64,000 nt of DNA from Actinomycetospora sp. NBRC 106378 (GCF_030269685.1 NZ_BSTT01000005.1:248001-312000), one strand, 5' to 3'. Shown: positions 25,711 to 38,097, counted from the stretch's first letter. Numbers and translations are program-made. The notes: generated by a model from the sequence alone, not told the origin.

Positions 25711-26634
25711 ATGGACCTCCGGATCTTCACCGAACCGCAGCAGGGCGCCACCTACGACGACCTGCTCCGCGTCGCGCGGTGCGCGGAGGAATGCCGGTTC
25801 GACGCCTTCTTCCGCTCCGACCACTACCTCGCGATGGGGGGCTCGACGGGCCTCCCGGGGCCGACCGACGCCTGGGTCACGCTCGGCGCCCTCGCCCGGG
25901 AGACGTCGACGATCCGCCTCGGCACGATGATGACCTCGGTCACCTTCCGGCTGCCCGGTCCGCTCGGCGTCGCCGTCTCGCAGGTCGACCAGATGTCCGG
26001 TGGCCGGATCGAGCTCGGCATCGGCACCGGCTGGTACGAGGCCGAGCACCACGCCTACGGCATCCCCTTCCCGACGACGGGTGCGCGCTTCGACATGCTC
26101 GGCGAGCAGCTCGAGGTGCTCACCGGGGCGTGGAACACGCCGGTCGGGCAGGGCTACACCTTCCACGGCGAGCACTACCGGTTCACCGAGAGCCCCGGGC
26201 TGCCCAAGCCGCTGCAGGACCCGCACCCCCCGATCATCATCGGCGGGACCGGACCACGCCGGACCCCGGAGCTCGCCGCCCGGTTCGCCGACGAGGTCAA
26301 CGTGCCGTTCGCCCCGGTGGAGCAGGTGGCGGCCCAGCTCGGGCGGGTCCGTGACGCGTGCACGGCGGTCGGGCGCGACCCGGCGACCCTCCGGTACTCG
26401 ACCGCCCAGGTGCTCTGTGCCGGCGCGAGCGAGGCGGACGTCGCGCGGCGCGCCGGCGCCCTCGGGCGCGAGCCCGACGAGCTGCGTGCCCACGGCATCG
26501 CCGGGACGGCCGCGGAGATCACCGCCCGGCTCGCGGAGTTCGCCGCCGTCGGGGTCGAGCGGGTCTACCTGCAGGTGCTCGACCTGTCCGACCTCGAGCA
26601 CCTGCGGTTCGTGGCGGACGTCGGCGGCCTGTGA
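25711..26634 (+). CDS. LLM-class F420-dependent oxidoreductase
   Basis: Luciferase-like TIM-barrel oxidoreductase of 307 residues: MDLRIFTEPQQGATYDDLL, FRSDHYLAM, RLGTMMTSVTFRLPGPL, ELGIGTGWYEAEHHAYGIPFP, RFDMLGEQLEVLTG and IIIGGTGPRRT. Such proteins use F420 or FMN; F420 use is likely because the genome encodes fgd. Substrate unknown. With two CAP genes it separates lipA from lipB. It converges on the first CAP gene with a 4-bp stop-to-stop gap. Confidence 0.85.
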   Translation: MDLRIFTEPQQGATYDDLLRVARCAEECRFDAFFRSDHYLAMGGSTGLPGPTDAWVTLGALARETSTIRLGTMMTSVTFRLPGPLGVAVSQVDQMSGGRIELGIGTGWYEAEHHAYGIPFPTTGARFDMLGEQLEVLTGAWNTPVGQGYTFHGEHYRFTESPGLPKPLQDPHPPIIIGGTGPRRTPELAARFADEVNVPFAPVEQVAAQLGRVRDACTAVGRDPATLRYSTAQVLCAGASEADVARRAGALGREPDELRAHGIAGTAAEITARLAEFAAVGVERVYLQVLDLSDLEHLRFVADVGGL

Positions 26635-26638
26635 GCGC

Positions 26639-27325
26639 TCAGCGCCCGAACTCCTGCACCCAGTAGTCGTCGGACTCGCCGACGCCGAGGGTGTGGAACG
26701 AACAGTCGAGGATGTTCCGCCGGTGCCCGGGGGAGTTCATCCAGTCGTCCATGACCTCGTCGGCGCTGGTCTGACCCTGCGCGATGTTCTCCCCTCCCGG
26801 GTCGTCGTACCCGGCGGCGCGCACGCGGTCGGCGAAGTCCGAGCCGTCCGGGCCGGTGTGGGAGAAGGTGCCGGTGCGGGCCATCAGCGCCGCGTAGTCG
26901 GCGGCGGCCCGGTTCAGCGCGGCGTTGCCGGCGACCGCGCCGCAGCCCGCCTTCGTGCGTTCGGCGTTGACGAGGGCGAGGACGCGGCCGGTGGGTCCCG
27001 TCCCGACGGCGGGCGCGGCGGCGCGGGTGGTGCTGCGCCGGGTGGTCGTGCTCGTCGTCGTGGTGGTGGTCGTGCTCGCGGCCGTGGTGGTCGTCGCGGC
27101 GGGGGACGGCGGGAGCACGGGCAGGGCGGGCAGGGCGGGCGGGACGGCGAGGGGGACGGCGGGTGCCGCGACCGGCAGCGCGGCGGCGGCGCTCGCGTCC
27201 TGCACCGCGTCGGAGGAGGGCCGCAGGGTGACCACGGCGACGACGACGCCGAGCACGACGGCGGCGGCGCCGAGACCGAGGGCCAGTCGGCGCCGGCGGT
27301 CGTGCTCGAAGCGATGGAGGCCCAC
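26639..27325 (-). CDS. CAP (SCP/PR1) domain protein, membrane-anchored
   Basis: A 228-residue protein with a basic N-terminus, one hydrophobic helix (ALGLGAAAVVLGVVVAVVTL), an Ala/Pro stretch, a Thr-rich linker (TTTTAASTTTTTTTSTTT) and a C-terminal CAP domain: LVNAERTKAGCGAV, FSHTGPDG, GENIAQGQTSADEVMDDWMNSPGHRRNIL and YWVQEFG. The HTGP and GENIA motifs are typical. Probably displayed outside the membrane by the Thr-rich stalk. A paralogue lies next door. Confidence 0.85.
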   Translation of the reverse strand: MGLHRFEHDRRRRLALGLGAAAVVLGVVVAVVTLRPSSDAVQDASAAAALPVAAPAVPLAVPPALPALPVLPPSPAATTTTAASTTTTTTTSTTTRRSTTRAAAPAVGTGPTGRVLALVNAERTKAGCGAVAGNAALNRAAADYAALMARTGTFSHTGPDGSDFADRVRAAGYDDPGGENIAQGQTSADEVMDDWMNSPGHRRNILDCSFHTLGVGESDDYWVQEFGR

Positions 27326-27424
27326 GGGTCGAACCTGGCAGGACGCTCAGGTCACGGGAAGGTCACGGGCCCGTGGGGCGACGAACGGCCGGTCGGGGCG
27401 GAGCGGTCGACGAGCGGTGCGGCC

Positions 27425-27450
27425 GTCCGGGGCAGCCGACTGCCCCGGAC
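27425..27450 (-). terminator. Hairpin after the secreted CAP gene
   Basis: GTCCGGGGCA and TGCCCCGGAC form a perfect 10-bp stem with a 6-nt loop, 42 bp beyond the stop of the secreted CAP gene. Confidence 0.7.
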
Positions 27451-27491
27451 GCCGGGATCTCCTCTCGGCGTGCTCGGCTCTGTCGTGAGAT

Positions 27492-27992
27492 CTAGTAGCC
27501 GAAGTCCTGCACCCAGTAGTTGCGCGTGCCCGCCAGACCGAGGCCGATGCGCGTGAACGTGCAGTTGAGGATGTTCGCGCGGTGGCCGGGGGAGTTCATC
27601 CACGCCGTCATCACGGCCTGGGCGTCCTTCTGCCCGTAGGCGATGTTCTCGCCGCCGGGGCTGGGGTAGCCCGCCGCCTTCATGCGGTCGACGAAGCTGG
27701 AGCCGTTGGCGCCGGTGTGGGAGAAGGTGCCGGTCGAGTTCATCCAGTCCGCGTGGCCCTGCGCGGCCTTCTCGGCGTAGGAGTTGCGGATCAGCGCCTT
27801 GCACCCGGCCTGCTGGCGGTACTGGTTGGTGAGGGCGAACACCTGGTTGAGCTGGGCGGCCTGGGCCGAGGTGACGGCGGCCGACGCGGCCGGCGCGAGC
27901 AAGGTCAGGCCGGCCAGGACCAGGGCCGCGACGAGCCCGGCGCCTGCACGGGCGCGGGGGTCTGCCGTGCGGTTGACGTCGTGGGGGGTCAT
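27492..27992 (-). CDS. Secreted CAP (SCP/PR1) domain protein
   Basis: A 166-residue secreted protein with signal peptide (about residues 1-39, ending APAASA) and a CAP domain: LTNQYRQQAGCKALI, HADWMNSTGTFSHTGANGSSF, GENIAYGQKDAQAVMTAWMNSPGHRANIL and YWVQDFGY. It differs from its neighbour mainly by lacking the membrane helix and Thr stalk, so the pair looks like a local duplication that yields an anchored and a released form. ATG 27992. Confidence 0.85.
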   Translation of the reverse strand: MTPHDVNRTADPRARAGAGLVAALVLAGLTLLAPAASAAVTSAQAAQLNQVFALTNQYRQQAGCKALIRNSYAEKAAQGHADWMNSTGTFSHTGANGSSFVDRMKAAGYPSPGGENIAYGQKDAQAVMTAWMNSPGHRANILNCTFTRIGLGLAGTRNYWVQDFGY

Positions 27993-28086
27993 GGCTCTCA
28001 CCGTCCGTGGCGGGTCGTACGCGCACAGCGTTTCCTGACGCGACCCGCGACGAGCGGTCACCCACAGCGGCCGACCGGTCGCAAGA

Positions 28087-28821
28087 TTACAACATCTGGA
28101 CGGCGACGTTACCTACCATCAGCGTATCCGTGTCCTCCGGACGGGGGAGTGTGTGGTCACTGACGGGCAGCTCGCCGGAGAAGGCCGCCAGCATCGCGTC
28201 CGGAACGGCCGAACGGACCTCGTCCACCCCGACCCGGCGTCCGAGTTCCGCGGACAGGCTCGTCACCCCGGCGTCGGTGATCCCGCACGGCACGATCGTG
28301 CCGAACGCGGTGAGGTCGGGGTCGGCGTTGAGGGCGAAGCCGTGCAGCGTCGTCCCGCGCGCGACGCGGACCCCGATCGCGGCGATCTTGCGCTCCGGGC
28401 GCCCGCCGGCGGCGGCCAGCCACACCCCGGAGCGACCGTCGACGCGCCCGGTCTCCAGGCCGTACCCGGCGCACACCGCGATCAGTGCCTCCTCGAGACG
28501 CCGGACGTGGTCGACGACGTCGAAGGGCTGACCGAGCTTGAGGATGGGGTAGCCGACCAGCTGACCCGGCCCGTGCCACGTGATGCGCCCGCCCCGGTCC
28601 ACGTCGACGACGGGCGTGCCGTCGGTCGGCCGGTCCTCGGGCTGGGTGCGCTTCCCGGCGGTGTAGACGCTCGGGTGCTCGAGCAGCATGAGCACGTCGG
28701 GCCCGGAGTCGTCGGCCCGCGCGGCGTGGTGGGCGCGCTGCTGGTCCCACGCGGCGGTGTACTCGACGGTGCCGAGGTCGAGCACCTCGACCGGCTCGCT
28801 GCTGGCGCGGTGGGAACCCAT
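28087..28821 (-). CDS. lipB: Octanoyl-ACP:protein N-octanoyltransferase
   Basis: Moves the octanoyl group from acyl carrier protein to lipoyl domains before LipA acts; 244 residues. It has [57 protein letters not shown] (catalytic Lys) and [21 protein letters not shown] (catalytic Cys). ATG 28821 has a minus-strand TAGGTT 7 nt upstream, so it is probably leaderless. It is separated from lipA by three genes. Confidence 0.95.
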   Translation of the reverse strand: MGSHRASSEPVEVLDLGTVEYTAAWDQQRAHHAARADDSGPDVLMLLEHPSVYTAGKRTQPEDRPTDGTPVVDVDRGGRITWHGPGQLVGYPILKLGQPFDVVDHVRRLEEALIAVCAGYGLETGRVDGRSGVWLAAAGGRPERKIAAIGVRVARGTTLHGFALNADPDLTAFGTIVPCGITDAGVTSLSAELGRRVGVDEVRSAVPDAMLAAFSGELPVSDHTLPRPEDTDTLMVGNVAVQML

Positions 28822-28828
28822 GCCGCCG

Positions 28829-28834
28829 AACCTA
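28829..28834 (-). promoter_or_regulatory. -10 element TAGGTT, leaderless start of lipB
   Basis: Minus-strand TAGGTT ends 7 nt before the lipB ATG. Element B2 lies just upstream, covering the usual -35 position. Confidence 0.45.
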
Positions 28835-28846
28835 CTCCGGCTCCCG

Positions 28847-28901
28847 TGGCAGGAACGCGTCGTTGCTGTCGCCGGGTGACAGCAACGACGCTTTCCTGCC
28901 A
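28847..28901. repeat. Palindromic element family B, copy B2
   Basis: Arms of 24 nt (left arm begins TGGCAGGAACGCGTCGTTGC) around a 7-nt loop, between the FAD oxidoreductase stop and the lipB promoter. It is nearly identical to the copy inside the methyltransferase gene at 1693, including the CCGGG loop core. Here it may act as terminator for the upstream operon. Confidence 0.9.
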
Positions 28902-28916
28902 CCGAGGCAGGACCGC

Positions 28917-30155
28917 TCAGCCCAGCGACGCCAACGCCGCCTGCGCCGTGCGGCGCCCGGACACGAGCGCGCCCTGCACCGACGGGGTGTCCCGGTGGTC
29001 GCCGGCCACGAACAGCCCGTCCCCGAGGTCGACCGGGCGACGCAGGCCGGGCGGGGTCGGCGGGAGCGTGGCGGGCAGCGCGCGGGGGATCTCGCGCGTC
29101 GCGAGGTGCTCCCAGTGCGCCGTGCCGGTGCCCCACACCCGCTCCAGCTCGGCGCGCAGCCGCGGCTCGGGCAGCGCCTCGCCGCCGAGCACGGTGGAGA
29201 CCACGAGGTGGCGGTGGTCGGGGGAGTACGAGGGGACGGCGCCGGTCAGCACCATGGTGTTGACGATCGGGCCCCCGGTGCCGTCGAGGTGCAGCAGGCC
29301 CTGACGGGTCGGCGGCCGGTCGGTGACGTGGTAGTGGCTGGTCAGGCCGAACGTGCGGGGCGCCTCGACGCGGCCGTCGAGCAGGCCGGCGGCGTCGGTG
29401 CCCTCGGTCGCGACGATCACGGCCCCGGCCCGCACCGCCCCGTCGTCGGTGGTGACGCGACCGGGGCGGACCTCACGGACCGGCGTGTCGAGACGCACCG
29501 TGCCGGCGGGCAGTCGTGCGGCGAGGTGTGTGGTCATGGCGCCGATCCCGCGGCCCGGCAGAGTCAGGTCGCCGAGGGCGAAGGTGCGCCAGAAGAGGGA
29601 CACGACCCGGGAGGACGTCTCCAGGTCACCGTCGCCGAGCACGCCCGCGAGGAACGGACGCAGGAAGCGGTCCACGTCCGCGCCGCGGAGCCCGAACCGG
29701 GCGAGATCCTCGGCGGCGGATCGCTCGGGCGCCCGGGCCTGGCGCTGCGGGGGCACGAGCACCGACCGCGCGGTGAAGCCGGCGATCCCGAGCTTCGCGC
29801 GCAGGGAGATCAGCCGGGTCAGGGCACTGCGGGGCAACCAGCTCGGCCGGCGCGCGACCCGGTGGAGCACGCCGTCGTCGGTACGGACGGCGGCGCCGGG
29901 CACGAAGGGGTGCAGGTCGAGGGCCTCGAGGTCCACCGCCGCGCGCAGCGCGGGGTAGGACGTGTTGAGGATCTGGAAGCCGCGGTCGATCAGGAAGCCG
30001 TCGACGACGTCGGTCCGCACACGCCCGCCGACCCCGTCGGAGGCCTCGCACACCAGCACCGACCGTCCGGAGCGCGCCACGGTGCGGGCGGCGTTCAGCC
30101 CCGCGAGGCCGGCGCCGACGACGAGGACGTCGACGGCGTCCGGCAGCGCACTCAC
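28917..30155 (-). CDS. FAD-dependent amine-oxidase-like oxidoreductase
   Basis: A flavoprotein of 412 residues with N-terminal Rossmann motif [20 protein letters not shown]-like GAGLAG, then [27 protein letters not shown] and a C-terminal FAD-binding segment [24 protein letters not shown]. This is the phytoene-desaturase/amine-oxidase fold; the SVQGA ending is typical of plant and actinobacterial homologues of unknown substrate. The GTG start overlaps the epimerase stop (GTGA), which indicates co-translation. Confidence 0.82.
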   Translation of the reverse strand: MSALPDAVDVLVVGAGLAGLNAARTVARSGRSVLVCEASDGVGGRVRTDVVDGFLIDRGFQILNTSYPALRAAVDLEALDLHPFVPGAAVRTDDGVLHRVARRPSWLPRSALTRLISLRAKLGIAGFTARSVLVPPQRQARAPERSAAEDLARFGLRGADVDRFLRPFLAGVLGDGDLETSSRVVSLFWRTFALGDLTLPGRGIGAMTTHLAARLPAGTVRLDTPVREVRPGRVTTDDGAVRAGAVIVATEGTDAAGLLDGRVEAPRTFGLTSHYHVTDRPPTRQGLLHLDGTGGPIVNTMVLTGAVPSYSPDHRHLVVSTVLGGEALPEPRLRAELERVWGTGTAHWEHLATREIPRALPATLPPTPPGLRRPVDLGDGLFVAGDHRDTPSVQGALVSGRRTAQAALASLG

Positions 30156-31039
30156 TCCAGCACCGCCGCCAGCGCGGCCTGCACCGTCTGGTGCTGGAAG
30201 CGGTAGCCGTCCCGCTCCAGGACACCGGGCAGGACACGCTGGCTCACCAGCACGCCCTCGTCGGCGAACTCCCCGAGCACGGCGCGCAGGGCGAAGCCGG
30301 GGACCACCCACGGGGCGGGCCGGTGGATGGTCGCCGCCATCACCTTCGTGAACTCGCGGCAGGTGACGGGGGCGGGGCCGGTGGCGTTGAGCGGGCCGAC
30401 CACCGTGTCGTGCTCGAGCGCGTGCGCGATGGCGCCGACCTCGTCGTCGAGGGAGATCCACGGCCAGTACTGCTCGCCGGAGCCCAGCCGACCGCCGAGG
30501 CCGAACTGGAAGACCGGCTTGATCGTGCCCATGAGCCCACCCGAGTGGGAGAGCACCAGCCCGGTGCGGATGGTCACCACGCGGGCGCCGGCCTCCGCGG
30601 CCGGCGCGGTGGCGTTCTCCCAGTCCCGCACGAGCTCGGCCAGGAAACCGCGGCCACGCGCCCCGGTCTCGTCCACCGCGACCTTGCCGGTGTCGCCGTA
30701 GAAGCCGACCGCCGAGCCGCTGATGAAGGTCGGGATGCCGTGGGCGGCCACGGCGCGGGCCAGCACGTCGGTGGGGATGATGCGGCTGTCGCGCAGCTCC
30801 TGCTTGTAGGCGCCCGACCAGCGCTTGTCGGCGATCCCCGCGCCGGACAGGTTGATCACCGCGTCGGCGCCGTCGAGGGCGCCGTCGTCGATCCGTCCCG
30901 ACGGCGGGTCCCACCCGCGCTCGTCGGGGGCCTGCGGGGTGCGCCGCACGAGGCGGATCACCTCGTGTCCGGCGCCGCGCAGGTGGGGCACCAGGGCGGT
31001 GCCGATGAGCCCGGAGGAACCGGAGATGACGACGCGCAT
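30152..31039 (-). CDS. TIGR01777-family (SDR39U1-like) epimerase
   Basis: An atypical short-chain dehydrogenase of 295 residues: MRVVISGSSGLIGTALVPHL (NAD(P)-binding GxSGxIG), VINLSGAGIADKRWS, SGSAVGFYGDTG (active-site Ser and Tyr region) and a C-terminal DUF1731 segment with FALRAVLGEFADEGVLVSQRVLP. It corresponds to Rv2216 in the lipB neighbourhood of M. tuberculosis. Substrate unknown. ATG at 31039. Its stop overlaps the FAD oxidoreductase start by 4 nt. Confidence 0.87.
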   Translation of the reverse strand: MRVVISGSSGLIGTALVPHLRGAGHEVIRLVRRTPQAPDERGWDPPSGRIDDGALDGADAVINLSGAGIADKRWSGAYKQELRDSRIIPTDVLARAVAAHGIPTFISGSAVGFYGDTGKVAVDETGARGRGFLAELVRDWENATAPAAEAGARVVTIRTGLVLSHSGGLMGTIKPVFQFGLGGRLGSGEQYWPWISLDDEVGAIAHALEHDTVVGPLNATGPAPVTCREFTKVMAATIHRPAPWVVPGFALRAVLGEFADEGVLVSQRVLPGVLERDGYRFQHQTVQAALAAVLE

Positions 31040-31216
31040 ACCGTGATCGTCGCGGAGTCCCGGGTGTGGCGCGACCTGGACACGCTGTCCGGTTCGTCCC
31101 GCCGCTCCCGCGGGCTCCCGCGGCCTCCCGCGCCTTCCCGTGTGAGGGGAACCCTCGGCCCACGAGAGCGCTCGGATCCTCCCCTCACGTCGGAGGCGCG
31201 GCGCCCCGGAACGGGC

Positions 31217-31250
31217 GAAGGGCCCCGCCGCGGGTGCGACGGGGCCCTTC
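31217..31250 (-). terminator. Terminator after the E2 gene
   Basis: GAAGGGCCCCGCCG and CGACGGGGCCCTTC form a stem with a 6-nt loop 16 bp past the E2 stop. A weaker GTGAGGGGA/TCCCCTCAC pair lies at 31143-31188 in the same intergenic stretch. Confidence 0.8.
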
Positions 31251-31265
31251 GAGGGACTGCTGCGA

Positions 31266-33245
<1,980 letters not shown>

Positions 33246-33282
33246 CGTGCTCGGTACTCCCTTACGAAACCGGTGTGGGCGA

Positions 33283-34665
33283 TCAGCCGTGCGCGTGCAG
33301 GGGCTTGCCGGCGAGGGCCAGGTGCGCCTCGCCGAACGCCTCGTTCTGCGTGGGGTGGGCGTGGACGAGGTTCGCGACCTCGACCGGCAGAGCCTCCCAG
33401 TTGTAGACCAGCTGCGCCTCCCCGACGAGCTCGCCGATCCGCGCGCCGATCATGTGCACGCCGACCACCGGGGCGTCGTCGCCCGTGCCGCCCTTGACCA
33501 GCTTGATGGCGCCGGCGGTGCGCAGGATCTGCGACTTGCCGTTGCCCGCGAGGTCGTAGGTGGTGGTGACGACCTCGCCGTAGGCCTCCTTGGCCTGGGC
33601 CTCGGTGAGGCCGACCGACGCGATCTCGGGCTCGCAGTAGGTGACCCGCGGGATACCCGTCTCGTCGATGACCGGCGGGTTGAGTCCCGCGATCTCCTCG
33701 GCGACGAAGATGCCCTGCTGGAAGCCGCGGTGCGCGAGCTGCAGACCGGGGACGATGTCGCCGACGGCGTAGACCGAGCCCACGCCGGTGCGCAGCCGCT
33801 CGTCGGTGCGGACGAACCCGCGGTCGAGGGTGACGCCCTGCTCCTCGTAGCCGAGGTCGGCGGTGTTGGGGCCGCGGCCCACGGCGACGAGCAGGAGGTC
33901 GGCCTCGATCTGCTCGCCGTTCTCCAGGCTGATCGTCACGGCGTCGGCGGTCTGCTCGACGCCGGTGAACTTCGTGCCGATCTTGAAGGCGATCTTGCGC
34001 TTGCGGAACTGGCGCTCGAGCTGCTTGGAGAGGAACTCGTCCTCGTTGGGCACCAGGTGCGGCAGGGCCTCGACGATGGTGACCTCGGATCCGAACGACT
34101 TCCAGACGCTCGCGAACTCGCATCCGATGACGCCGCCGCCGAGCACGACCACGCGGTCGGGCACGTAGTCGAGGTTGATCGCCTCGGTGGAGGTGATCAC
34201 GCGGCCACCGAGCTCGAGGCCGGGCAGGGTCTTCGAGTACGAGCCGGACGCGAGCACGACGTTGCGGCCGGTGTAGCGCTGGCCGTCGACCTCGACGGTG
34301 TCCTGCCCGACGAGGCGGCCGTGGCCCTCGATCATGGTGACCTTGCGGGACTTCACCAGCCCCTGCAGGCCCTTGTAGAGCTTCGCGACGACGCCGTCCT
34401 TGTAGGAGTTCACGCCGCTCATGTCGATGCCCGACAGGGAGCTCTTCACCCCGATCTGCTCGCCCTCACGGGCGTTGTCGGCCACCTCGGCGGCGTGCAG
34501 CAGCGCCTTCGTGGGGATGCAGCCCCGGTGCAGACAGGTACCGCCGAGCTTGTCCTGCTCGACGAGGGCGACCGAGAGCCCCAGCTGCGCCGCGCGCAAC
34601 GCGCAGGCGTAACCACCGGAACCTCCGCCCAGGATGAGGACGTCGTAGGTGTCGCTCTCGCTCAA
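33283..34665 (-). CDS. lpdA: Dihydrolipoyl dehydrogenase (E3)
   Basis: FAD disulfide oxidoreductase that reoxidises lipoyl groups; 460 residues. The FAD motif [14 protein letters not shown], redox-active [16 protein letters not shown] motif [14 protein letters not shown], the second FAD segment [15 protein letters not shown] and the C-terminal His-Glu pair [12 protein letters not shown] are all present. The only start before the FAD motif is TTG at 34665, which has GGGAGAA 5-6 nt upstream. It lies 37 bp before the E2 gene in the same direction. Confidence 0.92.
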   Translation of the reverse strand: MSESDTYDVLILGGGSGGYACALRAAQLGLSVALVEQDKLGGTCLHRGCIPTKALLHAAEVADNAREGEQIGVKSSLSGIDMSGVNSYKDGVVAKLYKGLQGLVKSRKVTMIEGHGRLVGQDTVEVDGQRYTGRNVVLASGSYSKTLPGLELGGRVITSTEAINLDYVPDRVVVLGGGVIGCEFASVWKSFGSEVTIVEALPHLVPNEDEFLSKQLERQFRKRKIAFKIGTKFTGVEQTADAVTISLENGEQIEADLLLVAVGRGPNTADLGYEEQGVTLDRGFVRTDERLRTGVGSVYAVGDIVPGLQLAHRGFQQGIFVAEEIAGLNPPVIDETGIPRVTYCEPEIASVGLTEAQAKEAYGEVVTTTYDLAGNGKSQILRTAGAIKLVKGGTGDDAPVVGVHMIGARIGELVGEAQLVYNWEALPVEVANLVHAHPTQNEAFGEAHLALAGKPLHAHG

Positions 34666-34700
34666 CTCACTTCTCCCGCGTCGGCGTGTGACGTGCGACG

Positions 34701-34715
34701 TTCCCGACGGCAGGT
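34701..34715 (+). repeat. 15-mer interspersed repeat (TTCCCGACGGCAGGT)
   Basis: One of six copies of TTCCCGACGRCRGGT in the window (also at 21470, 23856, 39336, 42056 and 57396, in both orientations). This one is intergenic between lpdA and the aminopeptidase gene. Confidence 0.75.
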
Positions 34716-34823
34716 GTGGGCCGTCCGGGAACCACCGGCTCCGTCCGTCGAGAACCCGTGTCGGAGCCGGTCGCTGCTGACCATCCTTCCACCGCGGGCA
34801 AACCGGCCGCCCACGTGATCGTC

Positions 34824-36386
34824 CTAGCCGTGCGCGGCCACGTCCGCGAGCACCGCGGCGAGCGTGCGCACGGGCATCCCGGTGCCCCCGCGCGGGGTGT
34901 AGCCGTGCGGTCCGCCGGTGTTGAACGCCGGGCCGGCCACGTCGACGTGGGCCCACGGCACGCCGTCGGCGACGAACTCGCGCAGGAACAGGCCCGCCGC
35001 GAGCATCCCGCCGAAGCGGTGGTTGGTGACGTTCGCGATGTCGGCCACCCGTGAGTCGAGGTCGCCGCGCAGCTCCTCGGGCAGCGGCATGGCCCACGCG
35101 CCCTCGCCGACCGACGCCGCGGCCGCCGTCACGCGGTCGCGGAAGGCGTCCTGGCCCATGATCCCCGCGGTCCGCGAGCCCAGGGCCACGACCTGTGCGC
35201 CCGTGAGCGTGGAGGTCTCCACCAGGTAGTCCGGGGCGTCCTCGCAGGCCCGCACGATGGCGTCGGCCAGGATCAGCCGGCCCTCGGCGTCGGTGTTGAG
35301 GACCTCGACGGTCTTGCCGCCGTACATCGCGAGCACGTCGCCGGGGCGGTAGGCGGTGCCCGAGGGCATGTTCTCGGCCATCGGCACCCACGCGCTCACG
35401 TTGACCGCGAGGTCCAGCTCGGCGGCGAGGCAGGTCGCGGCGATCACGCAGGCGGCCCCGGACATGTCCGAGGTCATGTGGTCCATGTTCGCGGCAGGCT
35501 TGATCGAGATGCCGCCGGTGTCGAACGTGATGCCCTTGCCGATCAGCGCGACGGTGCGCGTGGCGTCGGGGTGGGTGTGGGTCAGGTGAACGAGCCGCGG
35601 CGGCCGCGACGAGCCACCGCCGACCCCGAGCACCCCGCCGTACCCGCCCTCGGCCAGCTGCGCGTCGTCGAGCACCTCCACCCCGAGCCCCACGGACTCG
35701 GCCAGCTCGGTGGCGCGGCGGGCGAACTCCGCCGGGTACAGGTCGTTCGGCGGGGTGTTGATCAGGTCGCGCGCCGCGCACACGGCCCGCGCGGTCATCG
35801 CGGCGTCGGCCAGGGTGGCCCGCTCGCGCTCCGGGGCACCGCCGCTGCCGTGCGGGGAACCCAGGAAGTGGACCGACCGCGCCGGGCCGTCGTCGGCGGT
35901 GCGGTACTCGGTGAAGGAGTAGGCGCCCAGCACCGTGCCCTCCACGGCCGCGGCGAGGTCGAGCGCGGAGAGCGTCGTCCCGATCGTCGTCGCGTTCTTC
36001 GGCAGGGCCCGTGCGGCGGCGCCCGAGGCCCGGCGCACCTGCTCGGCCACGTCCGGGCCGCCCTGCAGCCCCGCGGGCGCCGACTCCGGCCCCAGACCCA
36101 CCGCGAGCAGCACCGGCGACGTGATCGCCCCCCGCGTCGGGACCTTGACGACCTCCTCGGCCTTGCCCGTGGCCCCCGTCAGGGCCAGCAGCGACGCGAG
36201 CTCGCCGGAGAAGGCGGCGTCGACGTCCTGCGCGCCGACCAGCACCGGGGCGACCGGCTCGTCGGCGTCCCCGGTGGAGCCCCCGTCGCCCGCCGCGGCC
36301 CCCGGGCGCAGACCGACGACGAGCACGTCGACGACCGCCCCCGCCGCCTGGGCGTCGCTGAGTTCGAGGTCGGGCAGGGTAGTCAC
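34824..36386 (-). CDS. pepA: Leucyl aminopeptidase (M17)
   Basis: Dinuclear-metal cytosolic aminopeptidase, 520 residues. The N-terminal macro-like domain is followed by the catalytic domain with the metal ligands in [19 protein letters not shown] (Lys, Asp), [10 protein letters not shown], and [12 protein letters not shown] (Asp, Glu and catalytic Arg), then [10 protein letters not shown]. This matches Rv2213 (PepB) in position. GTG 36386 gives [11 protein letters not shown]; no strong ribosome site is seen. Confidence 0.92.
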   Translation of the reverse strand: MTTLPDLELSDAQAAGAVVDVLVVGLRPGAAAGDGGSTGDADEPVAPVLVGAQDVDAAFSGELASLLALTGATGKAEEVVKVPTRGAITSPVLLAVGLGPESAPAGLQGGPDVAEQVRRASGAAARALPKNATTIGTTLSALDLAAAVEGTVLGAYSFTEYRTADDGPARSVHFLGSPHGSGGAPERERATLADAAMTARAVCAARDLINTPPNDLYPAEFARRATELAESVGLGVEVLDDAQLAEGGYGGVLGVGGGSSRPPRLVHLTHTHPDATRTVALIGKGITFDTGGISIKPAANMDHMTSDMSGAACVIAATCLAAELDLAVNVSAWVPMAENMPSGTAYRPGDVLAMYGGKTVEVLNTDAEGRLILADAIVRACEDAPDYLVETSTLTGAQVVALGSRTAGIMGQDAFRDRVTAAAASVGEGAWAMPLPEELRGDLDSRVADIANVTNHRFGGMLAAGLFLREFVADGVPWAHVDVAGPAFNTGGPHGYTPRGGTGMPVRTLAAVLADVAAHG

Positions 36387-36476
36387 GATCGGTGCGCCTC
36401 CGGTGCTGCTGGTGGACTGTGATCGCATGCTAGGACGACCCCCCGACAGCGTGCCGTGCCGTACGGTCCCGGACCC

Positions 36477-37598
36477 GTGACCGCACAGCGACAGGACCTG
36501 CGCCGGAGCCCCCTGCACGCCCGCCACGAGGCCCTCGGGGCCACGTTCGCGCCGTTCGGCGGCTGGGAGATGCCCGTCCAGTACTCCGGCACGGTCGCGG
36601 AGCACACGGCCACCCGCGAGGCCGTCGGCCTGTTCGACGTCAGCCACCTCGGCAAGGTGCGGATCACCGGACCGGGCGCGGCGGGGTTCGTCGACCGGTG
36701 CCTGACCAACGACCTCGGCCGCATCGTTCCCGGCAAGGCCCAGTACACGCTGTGCTGCGCCGAGGACGGCGGCGTCGTCGACGACCTGATCCTCTACCTG
36801 GTCGGCGACGACGAGGTCTTCGCGGTGCCGAACGCCGCGAACTCCGCGGGCGTCGGCCGGCAGCTCGCCGCGGTGGCGCCGGAGGGGATCACGGTGACCG
36901 ACGAGCACGACGCGCACGTCGTGCTCGCCGTCCAGGGCCCGTCGTCGCGCACCGTCCTCGCGGAGACCGGCGTGCTGCCGGACACCGGGGACGTCGACCT
37001 CGACTACATGGCCTTCGTCGACAGCACCTGGGAGGACCGGGAGATCCGCGTCTGCCGTACGGGCTACACCGGCGAGCACGGCTACGAGCTCATCGCGCCC
37101 GCGGAGGTCGCCGGGACGCTGTGGGACGCGCTCGCGGCGGTCGTCGCCGAGCAGGGCGGCCTGCCCGCCGGGCTGGGCGCCCGCGACACGCTGCGCACCG
37201 AGGCCGGGCTGCCGCTGCACGGCCAGGACCTCGGCCCGGAGATCACGCCCGTCCAGGCCCGGGTCGGCTTCGCGGTCGGGTGGAAGAAGGAGGAGTTCTG
37301 GGGGCGGGAGGCGCTGCTCGCCGAGCGCGAGCGGGGTCCCCGACGGCGGGCGTGGGGGCTCAAGGCGTCCGGGCGCGGCGTCCCGCGTGCACACATGACG
37401 GTGAAGCTGGGGGAGACCCCGGTGGGGGAGACGACCTCGGGCACCTTCTCGCCGACGCTGCGGACCGGGATCGCGCTCGCCCTGCTGGACACTGCCGCAG
37501 GCCTCTCCGAGGGTGACCTGGTCAGCGTCGACATCCGTGGCCGCGCGCTCGAGTGCGAGGTCGTGGCGCCGCCCTTCGTCGCCTCCCACGTGCGGTGA
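36477..37598 (+). CDS. gcvT: Aminomethyltransferase, glycine cleavage T protein
   Basis: Transfers the methylene group of glycine from the H-protein to tetrahydrofolate, releasing ammonia; 373 residues. It has [26 protein letters not shown]-type start, [27 protein letters not shown], the folate site [31 protein letters not shown] and [12 protein letters not shown] 36477 with TACGGT 9 nt upstream is preferred. It corresponds to Rv2211c. Other glycine cleavage genes are not in the window. Confidence 0.93.
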   Translation: MTAQRQDLRRSPLHARHEALGATFAPFGGWEMPVQYSGTVAEHTATREAVGLFDVSHLGKVRITGPGAAGFVDRCLTNDLGRIVPGKAQYTLCCAEDGGVVDDLILYLVGDDEVFAVPNAANSAGVGRQLAAVAPEGITVTDEHDAHVVLAVQGPSSRTVLAETGVLPDTGDVDLDYMAFVDSTWEDREIRVCRTGYTGEHGYELIAPAEVAGTLWDALAAVVAEQGGLPAGLGARDTLRTEAGLPLHGQDLGPEITPVQARVGFAVGWKKEEFWGREALLAERERGPRRRAWGLKASGRGVPRAHMTVKLGETPVGETTSGTFSPTLRTGIALALLDTAAGLSEGDLVSVDIRGRALECEVVAPPFVASHVR

Positions 37599-37605
37599 GT
37601 CCCCG

Positions 37606-38097
37606 ATGAGCTTCCCGAGCCACCCCGACGCCGCGCCCGGCGTCTACCGCTTCCGCGACGACGCCGAGGTCGCCGGGCCGGCCCGCTTCACCGCACCCGG
37701 GACGACCGTCGGGGGAGGCTTCGGGCTCTTCGAGTCCGCGGCCGTCCCGGGCCGGGTGGGCGCGGTCCCGCACTACCACCAGGGGTTCTCGGAGTCGTTC
37801 TGGGTGGTCTCCGGGCGGCTCGCGGTGATGAGCGGCGAGGACTGGCGGACCCTCGGCGAGGGCGACTTCGCGCACGTCCCGGTCAACGGGGTGCACGCCT
37901 TCCGGGCGGTGGGCGACGACGTGGCGCGCTTCCTCATCCTGTTCGTGCCCGGCGCTCCGCGCGAGGAGTACTTCCGCCGTCTCGCGGAGTGCCTCGAACG
38001 GGGCGCGTCCGCCGAGGAGATCGACGCGATGGCGGCCGAGTGCGACCAGGTCAACCTGCGCGACTGGCCCGCGTACGGCCGGCGTGAGGAGCTGTGA
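37606..38097 (+). CDS. Cupin-domain protein
   Basis: A 163-residue protein with a single cupin barrel: [39 protein letters not shown] carries the metal-ligand pattern HYH-n-E, and [13 protein letters not shown] the second half. A helical C-terminal segment ([20 protein letters not shown]) is typical of a subclass of small-molecule enzymes and sensors. Specific function unknown. It starts 7 bp after gcvT, so it is probably cotranscribed. Confidence 0.78.
   Translation: MSFPSHPDAAPGVYRFRDDAEVAGPARFTAPGTTVGGGFGLFESAAVPGRVGAVPHYHQGFSESFWVVSGRLAVMSGEDWRTLGEGDFAHVPVNGVHAFRAVGDDVARFLILFVPGAPREEYFRRLAECLERGASAEEIDAMAAECDQVNLRDWPAYGRREEL

Noticed and set aside
31141-31190. Another family A or E element before the E2 terminator
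   Set aside because: GTGAGGGGA and TCCCCTCAC form a short inverted pair, but the sequence lacks the diagnostic cores of either family.
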